Source: Sipunculus nudus
Taxonomy: Eukaryota; Annelida; Sipuncula; Golfingiida; Sipunculidae
DNA: 64,000 bases
Assembly (NCBI GenBank): GCA_026874595.1
Contig: CM049316.1
Span: 36,277,339 to 36,341,338, forward strand
Reading direction: 5' to 3'
Shown piece after piece: positions 1 through 11,220 of the stretch. A program made the position numbers and the translations under genes. Each line of letters starts with the position of its first letter. Position 1 is the first letter of the stretch. The notes beneath the pieces are model-generated. The model ran no database searches. It was not told the DNA's origin and saw only the letters and a program-made list of their open reading frames with translations.

Positions 1-3000
1 TGAAATACTTCAGTAAGTGTTTGTCACTTAAATATGCTATATCCGGGATACGGGTTACCCTAACCCTTCGGGCATGAAATACTCCAGTAAGTGTTTGTCA
101 CTTATAATATATGCTATATCCGGAATACGGGTTACCCTAACCCTTCGGACATGACATGCCCCTGTAAGTGTTTGTCACTATTGATATATGCTCTATCCGG
201 GAAACGGGTTTCCCTAACCCTTTGTGCATGTAATAGCCCAGTAGGTGTTTTTCACTATTAATATATGCTGTATCCAGGATACGGGTTACCCTAACCCTTC
301 GGGCATGAAATACTCCAGTGAGTGTTTGTCACTATTAACATATGCTTTATCCGGGATACGGGTTACCTTAACCCTTCGGGCATGAAATACTCCTGCAAGT
401 GTTTGTCACTATTCATATATGCTATATCCAGGATAAGGGTTACCCTAACCCTTCGGGCATAAAATACCCCAGTAAGTGTATGTCACTATTAATTTATGCT
501 ATATCCGGGATACGGGTTACCCTAACACTTCGAGCATGAAATAGTCCATTAAGTGTTTGAGACTTATAATATATACAATATCCGGAAAACGGGTTACCCT
601 AACCCTTCGGGCATGACATACAACTATAAGTGTTTGTCACTATTCATACATGCTATATCCAGGATACGGGTTACCCTAACCCTTTGGGCATGAAATAATC
701 CAGTAGGTGTTTGTCATTATTAATATATGCTATATCCGGGATACGGGTTACCCTAACCCGTCGGGCATGAAATACTCCAGTAAGTGTTTGTCACTTATAA
801 TATATGCAATATCCGTAAAACGGGTTACCCTAACCCTTCGGGCATGAAATACTCCAGTAAGTGTTTGTCACTTATAATATATGCTATATCCGGAATACGG
901 GTTACCCTAACCCTTCGGACATGACATGCCCCTGTAAGTGTTTGTCACTATTGATATATGCTCTATCCGGGAAACGGGTTTACCTAACCCTTTGTGCATG
1001 TAATAGCCCAGTAGGTGTTTTTCACTATTAATATATGCTGTATCCAGGATACGGGTTACCCTAACCCTTCGGGCATGGAATACTCCAGTGAGTGTTTGTC
1101 ACTATTAACATATGCTTTATCCGGGATACGGGTTACCCTAACCCTTCGGGCATGAAATACTCCTGCAAGTGTTTGTCACTATTCATATATGCTAAATCCA
1201 GGATAAGGGTTACCCTAACCCTTCGGGCATAAAATACCCCAGTAAGTGTTTGTCACTATTAATATATGCTCTATCCAGGATAAGGGTTCCCTATCACTCG
1301 GGCGTGAAATACTCCAGTAAGTGTTTGTCACTCTTCATATATGCTATATCCAGGATAAGGGTTACCCTAACCCTTTGGGCATGAAATACTCCAGTAGGTG
1401 TTTGTCACTATTAATATATGCTATATTCAGGATACGGGTTACCCTAACCATTCAGGCATAAAATACCCCAGTAAGTGTATGTCACTATTAATTTATGCTA
1501 TATCCGGGATACGGGTAACCCTAACCCGTCGGGCATGAAATACTCCAGTAAGTGTTTGTCACTTATAATATATGCAATATCCGTAAAACGGGTTACCCTA
1601 ACCCTTCGGGCATGACATACAACTTTAAGTGTTTGTCACTATTAATATATGCTCTATCCAGGATAAGGGTTCCCTATCACTCGGGCGTGAAATACTCCAG
1701 TAAGTGTTTGTCACTATTCATATATGCTATATCCAGGATACGTGTTACCCTAACCCTTTGGGCATGAAATACTCCAGTAGGTGTTTGTCACTATTCATAT
1801 ATGCTATATCCAGGATACGGGTTACCCTAACCCTTCGGGCATGAAATACTTCAGTGTGTGTTTGTCCCTATTAATATATGCTATATCCGGGATACGGGTT
1901 ACTCTAACCTTTCAGGCATGACTTACTCCTATAAATGTTTGTCGCTAATAATATATGCTATATCTAGGATACGGGTTACCCTAACCCTTTGGGCATGACA
2001 TACAACTTTATGTGTTTGTCACTATTAATATATGCTCTATCCGGGATAAGGGTTCCCTAACCCTCGGGCGTGAAATACTCCTTTAAGGGTTTGTCACTAT
2101 TCATATATGCTATATCCAAGATAAGGGTTACCCTTACCCTTTGGGCATAAAATACCCCCCTGTTTGTCACTATTAATATATGCTATATCCGGGATACGGG
2201 TTACCCTATCCCTTCTGGCATGAAATACTCCAGTAAGTGTTTGTCACTTATAATATATGCAATATCCGGAAAACGGGTTACCCTAACCCTTCGGGCATGA
2301 CATACAACTTTTAGTGTTTGTCACTTTTAATATATGCTCTATCCAGGATAAGGGTTCCCTATCACTCGGGCGTGAAATACTCCAGTAAGTGTTTGTCACT
2401 ATTCATATAGGCTATATCCAGGATACGGGTTACCCTAACCCTTTGGGCATGAAATACTCCAGTAGGTGTTTGTCACTATTAATATATGCTATATTCAGGA
2501 TACGGGTTACCCTAACCCTTCGGGCATGAAATACTCCAGTAGGTGTTTGTCATTATTAATATATGCTATATCGGGGATACGGGTTACCCTAACCCTTCGG
2601 ACATGAAATACTCCAGTAAGTGTTTGTCACTTATATTATATGCAATATCCGGAAAACGGGTTACCCTAACCCTTCGGACATGACATACAACTTTAAGTGT
2701 TTGTCACTATTAATATATGCTCTATCCAGGATAAGGGTTCCCTATCACTCGGGCGTGAAATACTCTAGTAAGTGTTTGTCACTATTCATATATGCTATAT
2801 CCAGGATACGGGTTACCCTAACCCTTTGGGCATGAAATACTCCAGTAGGTGTTTGTCATTATTAATATATGCTATATTCAGGGTACGGGTTACCCTGACC
2901 CTTCGGGCATGAAAAACTCCAGTGAGTGTTTGTCCCTATTAATATATGCTATATCCGGGATACGGGTTACCCTAACCTTTCAGGCATGACTTACTCCTAT

Positions 3001-3449
3001 AAATGCTTGTCGCTATTAATAAATGCTATATCTAGGATACGGGTTACCCTAACCCTTCATGCATGAAATACTCCAGTGGGTATTTGTCACTATTAATATA
3101 TGCTTTATCCGGGATACGGGTACCCTAACCCGTCGGGCATGAAATACTCCAGTAAGTGAATGTCACTTATAATATATGCAATATCCGGAAAACGGGTTAC
3201 CCTAACCCTTTGGGCATGACATACAACTTTATGTGTTTGTCACTATTAATATATGCTCTATCCAGGATAAGGGTTCCCTAACCCTTCGGGCATGAAAAAC
3301 TCCAGTGTTTGTCACTTATAATATATGCCATATCTGGAGAACGGGTTACCCTAATCCTTCGGGCATGACATACTCCTTTAAGTGTTTGTCACTATAAATA
3401 TATGCTATATTCGGGAAACGGGTTACCCTAACCCTTTGGGTATGAAATA
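1..3449. repeat. 77-bp satellite array (about 45 monomers)
   Basis: Head-to-tail monomers of 77 bp, each with the recognisable words TGTTTGTCACTATTAATATA, GCTATATCCGGGATACGGG and TTACCCTAACCCTTCGGGCA. The array is cut by the window's left edge and ends near 3449, where it passes into unrelated sequence. Monomers differ by scattered substitutions and small indels. Each carries GGGTTA-CCC-TAACCC, a short inverted repeat built from telomere-like hexamers. Two nearly identical 71-residue ORFs (1552 and 2620) are by-products of repeated monomer blocks; I see no reason to think they are translated. Confidence 0.97.
71..490. repeat. Higher-order repeat block, copy 1 (copy 2 at 841-1260)
   Basis: The monomer order and private variants of 71-490 recur 770 bp later, exactly ten 77-bp monomers. 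Shared variants include a TTTGTGCATGTAATAGCCCA junction and GTAGGTGTTTTTCACTATTA. Similarity fades after about 1245. A second block duplication, offset about 1068 bp, relates 1450-1790 to 2518-2860. This points to segmental amplification of several monomers at once on top of single-monomer turnover. Confidence 0.85.
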
Positions 3450-4464
3450 TGGTTGTTGCAAGAGGCAGTACATGCTAGGAACACCCATGTTCAATCCACA
3501 TTGGGGTGATGACAGAGCAGTAGCATTGATCCAGGGCATTATAAAATGTCTCTCCTGAGAATGTTGAATGTAGCCTTATCTTATGGGCCAAGAATTACCA
3601 ATAATTTTGGTACTGACTTTGGAACATTATTAAGCACAATTTTGGTATCTAAGCCCATCTTCAATAAAAGGGATATTAAACTAAGTGCATCACACAGGAG
3701 TCATGTTGCAAGTTGTCCATAATGTAACACGTAGTGAACCCAACTGCAATATATTAGCCTTGTATGCATATGATTTTTGCAAAACACAAACTGTACAGAA
3801 AGATTTCTTACATCATGAATGTAATGTGTTATCTGTTGTAAATTGTCTCAATTGGATAGAGAATTAGGCATCTGTTGACAATAATAAGCAAAAAAAAAAA
3901 AAAAATAAAAATCTGTCATTAAAAAAGTGGAGTAATTAAATAAAACTATCCTAGGATCAGAAGGGCACGTCAGAGAAACACTGTATTATAAGGTGTTTGT
4001 ATAAGCGGCATAATATAACACCCTATTGTTGTGGATATGTGGTTAGTGTGAGGATGTAAATATAGTTTGGGGGGGGGGGCAAGCCAAGAAGTAGAGCAAA
4101 TAATGTTTATGGATACTGTGGCAACTGCCAAGGCAAAAACATCTTACTATTTAAAAAAAAAGATGAGTTACTGCTATACGTGTTAGTGGAAGTGATGTAA
4201 AGAAATTTATGAAAACTTTTAACCATTTTATGTGTTAATATAAATGGAGCGGGTCATGTACTGTATATATTACAGACATTTATATCATTGGCCCTATGAA
4301 AAAGTCAAAAACATGGCAGGGAGATTGCATAAGTCATGATGATAATGAGTATAAAAATTGAATGAGGTCTGTATATAAAATAAAAGTTTAAAGAAGGGGA
4401 TGCGAGATGAGTTTTTTTAGCACAATAAATATTTAGCAATTGATGAACTGCAAAAATTGTTTTT
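3450..4464. other. Unique AT-rich stretch between satellite blocks
   Basis: No gene recognised. It contains an A-rich tract near 3891-3915, a G run near 4070-4079 and scattered TATA-rich sequence. It separates the main satellite array from a block of decayed monomers, so it is either an insertion into a once longer array or the normal flank. No terminal inverted repeat or target duplication is evident. Confidence 0.6.
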
Positions 4465-5085
4465 GGGCAATAATATACGCTTTATACGGTTATGGATTAC
4501 CCTAACCCTTCAGACAAGAAATAACCAATGTGTTTATCACTGTTAATATATGGTATATTACAGACAGGGTGACCCTTAGTCTTCGACATAAAATACTAGA
4601 GATATTGTTAGTAAATATTAATATATGCTGTTCAAGGATACAGGTAACCTTACCTACGGACATGAAATACTCCAGTCAGTGCTCCTCACTGGTGATATAT
4701 GCTATATCCGGGATATAGGTTACTCAAACCCATTAAAATGTGCTGAATCTAGGATATGGGTTACCTGAACCCTTTATGCATGAATACTGGAGCGTTTGTC
4801 ACTATTAATATATGCTAAATGCAAGATACGGGTTAACCTCCGCCTTCAAACTTGAATTACTCGAATAAGTCTTTTTAACTAATAATAAATGGTATATCTG
4901 GGATACGGTTTACCCTAACCCTTCAAATTTTAAATCACCAATCAGACTATACTCCAGGAAGTATTAATATAAGGTATATCTGGGATACGGGTTACCCTAA
5001 CCCTTCAGGTGTGAATACTCCAGTAAGTCTTTGTCACTATTAATATATGGTACATTCAGGCTACAGGATACCTTAATATTTTAAT
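4465..5085. repeat. Decayed 77-bp satellite monomers
   Basis: Around eight degraded monomers of the same satellite. Words such as GGATTACCCTAACCCTTCAG, TATATCCGGGATATAGGTTA and CGGGTTACCCTAACCCTTCA recur at roughly the expected spacing but with many indels. Divergence is far higher than in 1-3449, as expected for the aged edge of an array. Confidence 0.85.
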
Positions 5086-5484
5086 ATAACATGTAGAGAC
5101 ATTGATGGAACGGACAACAGCAATGCAATGAAGTAAGAGAAGTGAACAGCAAATGCATCAAACATGAATCAGTGACTTTATATTATAAATATAAACATAT
5201 AGAATTTCCGCGAGATATAAATTATTATAGAGTTATGCATAAGTACCTGAAATCAGGACATTGGAATGAAATCTGGACAGTTCTAATCCTGAAAGTGTTG
5301 GATGTTCATCAGAATTAGAACTAATGCTAATCACCAAATATGAATTAATGGAGAAAGTTTTATAGACAAACATGTGACCAACCCCAAAATAAATGTGCAA
5401 TATTGTGTATAAACAGAAGATTCATATAAGAACGATTCTGACATTAATGTAATATTTGCACTCTGTCATGATATTTATACCGAT
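5086..5484. other. Intergenic, nothing recognised
   Basis: AT-rich sequence without a convincing ORF, RNA or repeat similarity to the rest of the window. Confidence 0.5.
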
Positions 5485-5650
5485 GCAAGGACTTCAGATT
5501 ACGCCCCCCCCCCCCCCTCTCAGGTTACCCCCCATTAATCTGAAATCGATTTCAGATTACCCCCGGGGGTAGCCTGAACCTGATTTCAGGTTACCCCCCT
5601 ACATTTCAGATTGTCCCCCTCACCGATCAAGCTAATATGATTACTTTTTG
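5485..5650 (+). mobile_element. Palindromic TTCAGATTACC element, copy 1
   Basis: A short element built from alternating TTCAGATTACC and CAGGTTACC words and their reverse complements, separated by C runs. A perfect 24-bp palindrome (half-site TAATCTGAAATC) lies at 5536-5559. The right part (CAGATTGTCCCC, GATCAAGCTAATATGAT, ACTTTTTGTGTA) matches the reverse complement of copy 3 near 53270-53300, so this is a dispersed family. It looks like a small non-autonomous inverted-repeat element; its class is unknown and no coding sequence is present. Confidence 0.75.
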
Positions 5651-5865
5651 TGTAAGTAGCTAGGAGATCACCGCTCCAGATATATTTATTTACCACATCC
5701 TCATCTGGCTGGTGATATAGTGGTCAGCTCCGTCGGGCCGTACATGGGTCTCTCTGTCCGTAACCTCTTCGTAACACGTATTATCTCAAAACGTTACTCA
5801 CATCCCATTTTAATTAACTTGGCAGGTGTATTCATTTATAATTGCAGGCAATTTGTAAGATAGAA

Positions 5866-5975
5866 ACTAGGGCTGTATCAATATATCGAAATATCGATAC
5901 GAATCGATACGCGACATCGATACGATAACCGAAATGCGTTGCATGCTATATCGGTCGTATCGATGTAAAACATTG
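5866..5975. repeat. Candidate hAT-type end with ATCGATA-rich sequence
   Basis: Begins TAGGGCTGTATCAATATATC and continues with many CGATA/TATCG words that can fold back on themselves. A TAGGGCTG start is reminiscent of terminal repeats of hAT-superfamily short elements, but I cannot find the partner end, so this is tentative. Confidence 0.3.
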
Positions 5976-6241
5976 ATTGCTAACGAATAGGGATATGAAT
6001 CAAAGTTCAAATATAACCTTGATGATTTATAAAAATAAATGCATTGTATATTTGTTGTTTTGCCTTTAACAACATGATTAGAAATGTTTATACGCATGCA
6101 CGTCAGTACTTCAATGAAAAGCAGGTGCATGTAAGCGATAATAGGAAAATGATACTGACTTTCCTCTTTATTAATGAAATCTATATTCACATCACATATT
6201 GCTACAAGGAACAAGGTACATTCACGTCTATATCCTATATA

Positions 6242-6259
6242 TGTGTGTGTGTGTGTGTG
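6242..6259. repeat. (TG)n microsatellite
   Basis: Run of alternating TG just upstream of the pogo-like MITE. Confidence 0.95.
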
Positions 6260-6278
6260 ACACTTATTCGCTTTATGA

Positions 6279-6679
6279 TACAGTGAAACCGCGGGTTGCA
6301 GGCGGACACCTAACGGACATATTTTAGGCCGACGGAGCGTTTTTACTACTTTTTAAACCCCATTAAGGCCAGGCCACACCGAACGCTGCCCTGCGCCGCA
6401 AAGCGCTGCAAATAAACGGCTGAGCACTTTTGCGGCGCTGCAAAGCGGAGAAAGTTGAACTTTTTTTAGCTTTGTTTTGACGGGCTGTAACATATAATTA
6501 AGGTTTAATATTAAAGGAAAAATACCGGTGTTTATGGTTGATAAAATCCAATACTTGAGTCTCCGACATGTTGCCGCAGCCGGACTTCCTTGGCCCGACT
6601 CCCTCTGGGGCGGACACCCCGCTACAACGAACAAATTGTCCAGTCCCGTGAATGTCTTCCCCAGAGGGGTTTCACTGTA
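6279..6679. mobile_element. pogo/Tigger-like MITE, 401 bp
   Basis: Left end TACAGTGAAACC and right end GGTTTCACTGTA are inverted repeats, bounded by the TA dinucleotide used as target by Tc1/mariner-pogo transposases. Next to the ends are GGCGGACACCTAACGGACA and the antisense of CTGGACAATTTG, resembling subterminal sequence of pogo/Tigger elements. No transposase is encoded, so it must have moved in trans. The interior carries a GC-rich, self-similar GCGCCGCAAAGCGCTGC stretch (6385-6450). ORFs across it on both strands are not credible genes. Confidence 0.85.
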
Positions 6680-6804
6680 TATCATTTTATCTCTTTTTTT
6701 ATTATTTTCGCAGTCAGTAATAGGTTACTTGAAACTCCCAAGTTTCACATCAGACGTGAAATAAATGGTTGAAGCCTGGGGACGAATTCTGTTCACACAC
6801 GAGA

Positions 6805-7010
6805 TTGACTCACTCCAAAAAAAGCTATAAGAATTATCACAAATAGCAAATACAATGCCAACAGTGAACCGATTGTTAAATTATTAAAAATCCTAAAAAT
6901 TAACGACATCTTCAGACTAAATATATTAAAATTTGACTATAATTACTGCCATGAATCAGTATCCAAATATTTACAAATATTTAATTTTTCAACAAGGACT
7001 ATGACACACG
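6805..7010 (+). pseudogene. Non-LTR retrotransposon ORF2, C-terminal fragment
   Basis: Plus-strand translation gives LQKKAIRIITNSKYN followed by EPIVKLLKILKINDIFRLN and LKFDYNYCHES. This is the conserved post-polymerase region of jockey/CR1-like non-LTR reverse transcriptases: 'LQ..A.R.I' then 'LKI....D....N...F.Y'. Only about 65 codons survive and no N-terminal RT motifs precede them. No start is expected; this is a dead fragment. Confidence 0.75.
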
Positions 7011-8120
7011 AACGAAACGAGAATTAGTCTAAGCCATAAAAAATTAGCTTTTACCAATAACAATCTATAATTTCAGTAATTCAAGTTGTAAATCTTCCGA
7101 GTTTGTTGCCAATTTCCTCATTAAAACATATAGTCTCAAATATTAAGAATGTATAATCATTTAACCACCATATTTATGTACATTTTCTCTCTCTCTCTCT
7201 CCATGTTTCATGCACAGGGGGCTGTTGTGTCGGCGCATTAAAATCCTTAACAACAGTCCCTAGACATAATAAAAACAAAAATATTGACAAACATATTGAA
7301 TATATTTAGTATGGATGCTTTACTTTTATGTCTAAAAAAATATTCTCTCTCTCTCTCTATCTCTCTCTCTCTCACTAATGGATTCAGCGGTCTAAAATTA
7401 AAAATTATTAATAATCAGTGGCTTTGGAACACTAAAATAAATATATTTTATATGTTAAACATTGATTTATGTTAAAATAAAAGAAGGAAAACCATTCAAG
7501 TGGGCAACTACAACATAGAGACACGACATATTAAAAATACATATAACACGCGATAAATTATGTATAAATTGTTCTTCTACCATGACAAAATACGGGACTT
7601 TTTATGTCATATTTTTATAATTTAAATTCGTCAAAATTTCCTCCGATCGAATTTTAGCGGGTTTTTTATTTTGTCTTTCCAAAGAAGTAATTGTTTCGAA
7701 TAAAAACCAAAATAAACTGTCTACCATTTTTTCCATGTACAAACCTAATGTCCGACTTCAACGACCTCACTAAACAAGCCAGGAAGATAGCTGCAGTATG
7801 CTTGCCAGTTGCCGTACTTCATGATCACGAAAGATAGCATTTAAATTATGGATGTAATTATCATACCCAGTTAATGTGCAAGACTGTATGTTTCATTAAT
7901 AGTTGGTGTATTTATAATTTAAATGGAGAGAGAATGTTTTGTACCTTTTGTATTACAGGTATAATGAAAATTTGATGATAATAATTATCATCGCTATTTT
8001 TTCTATTGTTATTATTATAAAAAGTAGTAGTACTAGTAGTAGTAGTTGTTGTTTTTTTGTTGTTGTTTTCAGGTTACTTAAGGTAATGTAGTTAAGATAA
8101 GCATCTAAATAATCATAATT
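7011..8120. other. AT-rich intergenic with CT microsatellites
   Basis: Contains (CT)n tracts near 7183-7200 and 7344-7372 and a TAG/TTG-rich stretch near 8025-8065. No gene, RNA or mobile element recognised. Confidence 0.6.
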
Positions 8121-8124
8121 AATC

Positions 8125-8225
8125 AAATGGGGGGGGGGGGGGGTAATCTGAAATTGGAGGGGGTAATCTGAAATCGATTTCAGATTACCCCCCCCCCCGG
8201 TAATCTGAACGAGGGGTAATTTGAA
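8125..8225. mobile_element. Palindromic TTCAGATTACC element, copy 2
   Basis: Starts with a run of 14-15 G, then GGGGGTAATCTGAAATTGG and a perfect 26-bp palindrome at 8163-8188 (half-site GTAATCTGAAATC). A C run and further GTAATCTGAA words follow. It shares its core with copies 1 and 3 but is shorter and differently arranged. Confidence 0.7.
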
Positions 8226-8319
8226 ATCGGTACATCAATTTAATGGGGTCACGTAAGCCGACTTCTATGCCTCGACCAGCATAGAAGCAAGTAGAATGCT
8301 TCAGAAGAACAGGGTCTCT

Positions 8320-9330
8320 GTTTAAATTTATTGAAAGCTACTTAACTAATTGTAAACAATGCGTAGTTCTAGAGGGCTCAGAGTCAAATAGTTAATATAT
8401 ATATATATTTTCAGGTGTGCCGCAGGGTTCTATACTGGGACTACTCTTGTTTCTTGTTTATGTTAGCGATATTGAATTGCACATAAAAAAATAATATTAA
8501 AATGTAAGCTGATGACACCTGTATATATTCTGTTACTGACAACCCGGACGATTCAGCAGATTCTCTCAACAGTGACTTGCATCGCTTGAGCCAGTGGGCT
8601 AAGAAATGGCATTTACAAATGAACCCAACGAAAACTAAAGTTATATGTTTGTCAAGTAAAATTCGTACAATACTCATCCACTGCTGTATTTTGATGACGT
8701 CAAACTGAATGACATGACCAGCGTAAAACACCTCGGGGATATACTAACAAAAGACTTGTCATTGTTCGAACAAAATAATAATTTTTGGTCTTAAAACTTC
8801 CAAAAAATGCCATTTTAAAATATTATAAATTCAACATGACTATGAAAATACTGGAACGGTTGTACAAAACAATGTTTCTTGCTGTTTTAGAATACGGGTC
8901 ACAAGTATATAAGAGCTGCACAGGGAAAGAAACTAATCAAGTAGAAAGCATACAGAGAAGAGCCGCACGTATCTGCACCGGCGCTTTAATCACAACTACT
9001 CGAACAAAATGTATGATGAGCTGCATTGGCCTCAACTCTCCTTAAGAAGAGATTTCGAAATATTTCTCACATTTTCAAAAATGGTCAATAAGCTATCGCC
9101 AATTTACTAGAGGAAACTAATTCCAGGGGGCGCGACGATTCCAACTCTTATAATCTACGAAATAAAAACAACACATTGTACCACCTATGCTAAATGAACA
9201 ATAAAAAATCTTTTTTGCCAAGTTCGTGTAAAATATGGAATAAATTGCCCATTGAAATAAGAAAGATTAATTGTTTTAATTTTTTCGAGCGCGCCCTGAA
9301 AATTAATTTATTCAAAACCAAGAAACCAGG
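8320..9330 (+). pseudogene. Decayed non-LTR retrotransposon reverse transcriptase
   Basis: Frameshifted remains of an ORF2 polymerase. In order: FIESYLTNCKQ (about 8325); the RT motif GVPQGSILG (about 8413-8440) with LLLFLVYVSDIEL; the catalytic-block remnant ADDTCIYS near 8507, displaced by a frameshift; SLNSDLHRLSQWAKKWHLQM with KTKVICLS (8565-8655). After a gap come LERLYKTMFLAVLEYGSQVY and QVESIQRRAARICTG (8840-8985), then SCKIWNKLPIEIRKINCFN (9225-9275), the usual carboxyl end. The motif order is typical of jockey/CR1-like elements. Several frameshifts and stops make it inactive. No APE endonuclease is visible upstream, so it looks like a 5'-truncated insertion, as target-primed retrotransposition often leaves. 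Confidence 0.88.
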
Positions 9331-10194
9331 AGGCACATGTTTCTATTTTTCCGTCAGAAAAGAAGAGATAATCATCAATAGATTCGAAGCTTGTCCCATG
9401 ACTCAGTACGTACTTATTGAAAACCGGGAAAACGGAGAGCCCAATATGTAACTGTATACTGCAGCTGAAGTAAAGCACGCAACACTATTTATTACAATGT
9501 TCAAGGTACACCCGAAATCGATCCGACATGTTCATGTTCATTGAAACAGCATTTGACGAAGAAAAATACGATGTAAATTTCTGTATCAGACTTGACCCTA
9601 CAACTAAAACTGAAAACGAAAAGTGAAAGAGTTCATATTACATATGAGAATTCCCGCATCAGACTTTCAAAGAGATAAGATACGCATAGCCTTAACACGT
9701 TTATTATACACAAACAAAACTTTTTTAAGTGATACAATGTATATATACCAGAGTGCCTCACCACTTATATCTTGAACCCGCTTCTAGTGCAGAATATAGT
9801 AAACGGTTATCCTGCTATATTGTTTTCACGTCAGTTAATGTTTAGTCATTCTGTAAGATTATTTGTCGCCTATATTATGTTGTATATATTTTAGCACGTG
9901 CATATATATGCGTATATGTTTATATGTTGTGATCGTCATTGTTAACATGTTATACATGCTTACAGAAGAGCATGTCTATTAGCCAATGGCTACTTTGTAA
10001 TCCTGTTAATATAAATATGTTCAAACCACGAAGATTTTGTAAGAGAAGGGCGACAAAGGTTTTGTTTTTCAAAATTAAATATTAATACATCATTAGTTAT
10101 TGAATAAAAAAAATGCAATGAACTGTAGCATATATTGTTCAAGAATTATGTCTATGATTAGTCAGTAACAGAACTTGCTATTTCGCAGGTGTCT
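9331..10194. other. Possible 3' tail of the non-LTR copy, then intergenic
   Basis: About 120 codons after the last recognisable RT residues stay partly open (to 9451) but match nothing I know. The rest is AT-rich with TATATA/TATGT words and no recognised gene. Confidence 0.45.
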
Positions 10195-11220
10195 TAGCCA
10201 CCGTGCACATTGCGCTTTGCTGTCGCTAGTTAATATGGCCAGTAAACCCTGCTACTGCGCAGGTCGATGCGACTACTAATTCCTTACGCGCCTAGTGCAA
10301 AGCTTGTTGCAGGCCTATCCGGTCGACCTATGGTTACAAAGATTGGACTGAAACTATAGCATCAAAAGTTTCGATCGCAATAGATAGCCTCCCTGAGGTT
10401 CTCGCTACCGCGCATATCTGATTTGCTACCGCGCAGATAGCGCATTGCAATCGCAGCTAAAAATGGTCGATGCCACTTGCTACCGCGCATATGTTCTTGC
10501 TACTTTGCGACAGTTAATTGCTCCCGCGCATATTGCTTTGAATAGTCGGGTCCGAGCGACCCCTAGCAGAAAATACTTGTTACACGTTTACAATAGCAGA
10601 ATTGCGATCGCAAATTCAGTCCCCATGGTAGCAGGCAACAACAACGTCCTACCACGCTGGTCTGTTTGCTACCGCGCACATTGCGCATTGCGATCGCAGC
10701 TGAATATGGCCCATGGCCTTTGCTAACGCACACATCTGTTTGTTACTTTGCGACAGTTAACTGCTACCGCGCATATTGCTTTGTGTGTTCGTGTCCGAGC
10801 GACCTCTGACAGTGAAGACTTGCACTACGTTAATAGTAGCAGAATTTTGCGATCGCAAAGACATAGTCCCCATGCATAGGAGCTGAAAGCAACTTGCTAC
10901 CGCGCAGGTCGTTTGCTACCGCGCACAATGCCCATTGCGATGACAGCCATTTGCTACCGCGCAGTTCTGATTTGCTATCGCGCAGTTTGAGCGTATGAGG
11001 CGGTTTGTGTTTGATGGTAGCAAGTCCAGTTGCAGCTCATTGCGCGATGTGGCAAGCAAAGCGCAAGGGTAGTAAATGCTACTGTGCGACTGCTATTTGC
11101 TACCGCGCACTTTGCGCTTAATAGCCTTTGAGCGCATAATAGTAGCAAGATGAGTGGATGCTGAGTGCGCGTTGTGCCGGGCTCTGCGCAATGGTAGCAA
11201 AGAATCCCATAGATTAGTCT
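10195..11220. repeat. 244-bp tandem repeat with GCTACCGCGCA words
   Basis: About four diverged copies with a period of roughly 243-244 bp. CATTGC(A/G)ATCGCAGCT occurs at 10443 and 10686, CATTGCGATGACAGCC at 10930, and TCCGAGCGACC at about 10550 and 10793. The word GCTACCGCGCA recurs repeatedly inside each copy, and the palindrome GCGATCGC appears several times. GC content is clearly above the flanks. It ends directly against the 27-bp minisatellite. Confidence 0.85.

Noticed and set aside
1552-1767. Repeated 71-codon ORF in the satellite (also 2620-2835)
   Set aside because: It is a product of higher-order monomer duplication; the translation is low-quality and no gene signals are present.
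5867-6214. 115-codon minus-strand ORF near the ATCGATA-rich segment
   Set aside because: No motif, AT-driven composition, and overlap with a repeat-like start; there is no evidence of expression.
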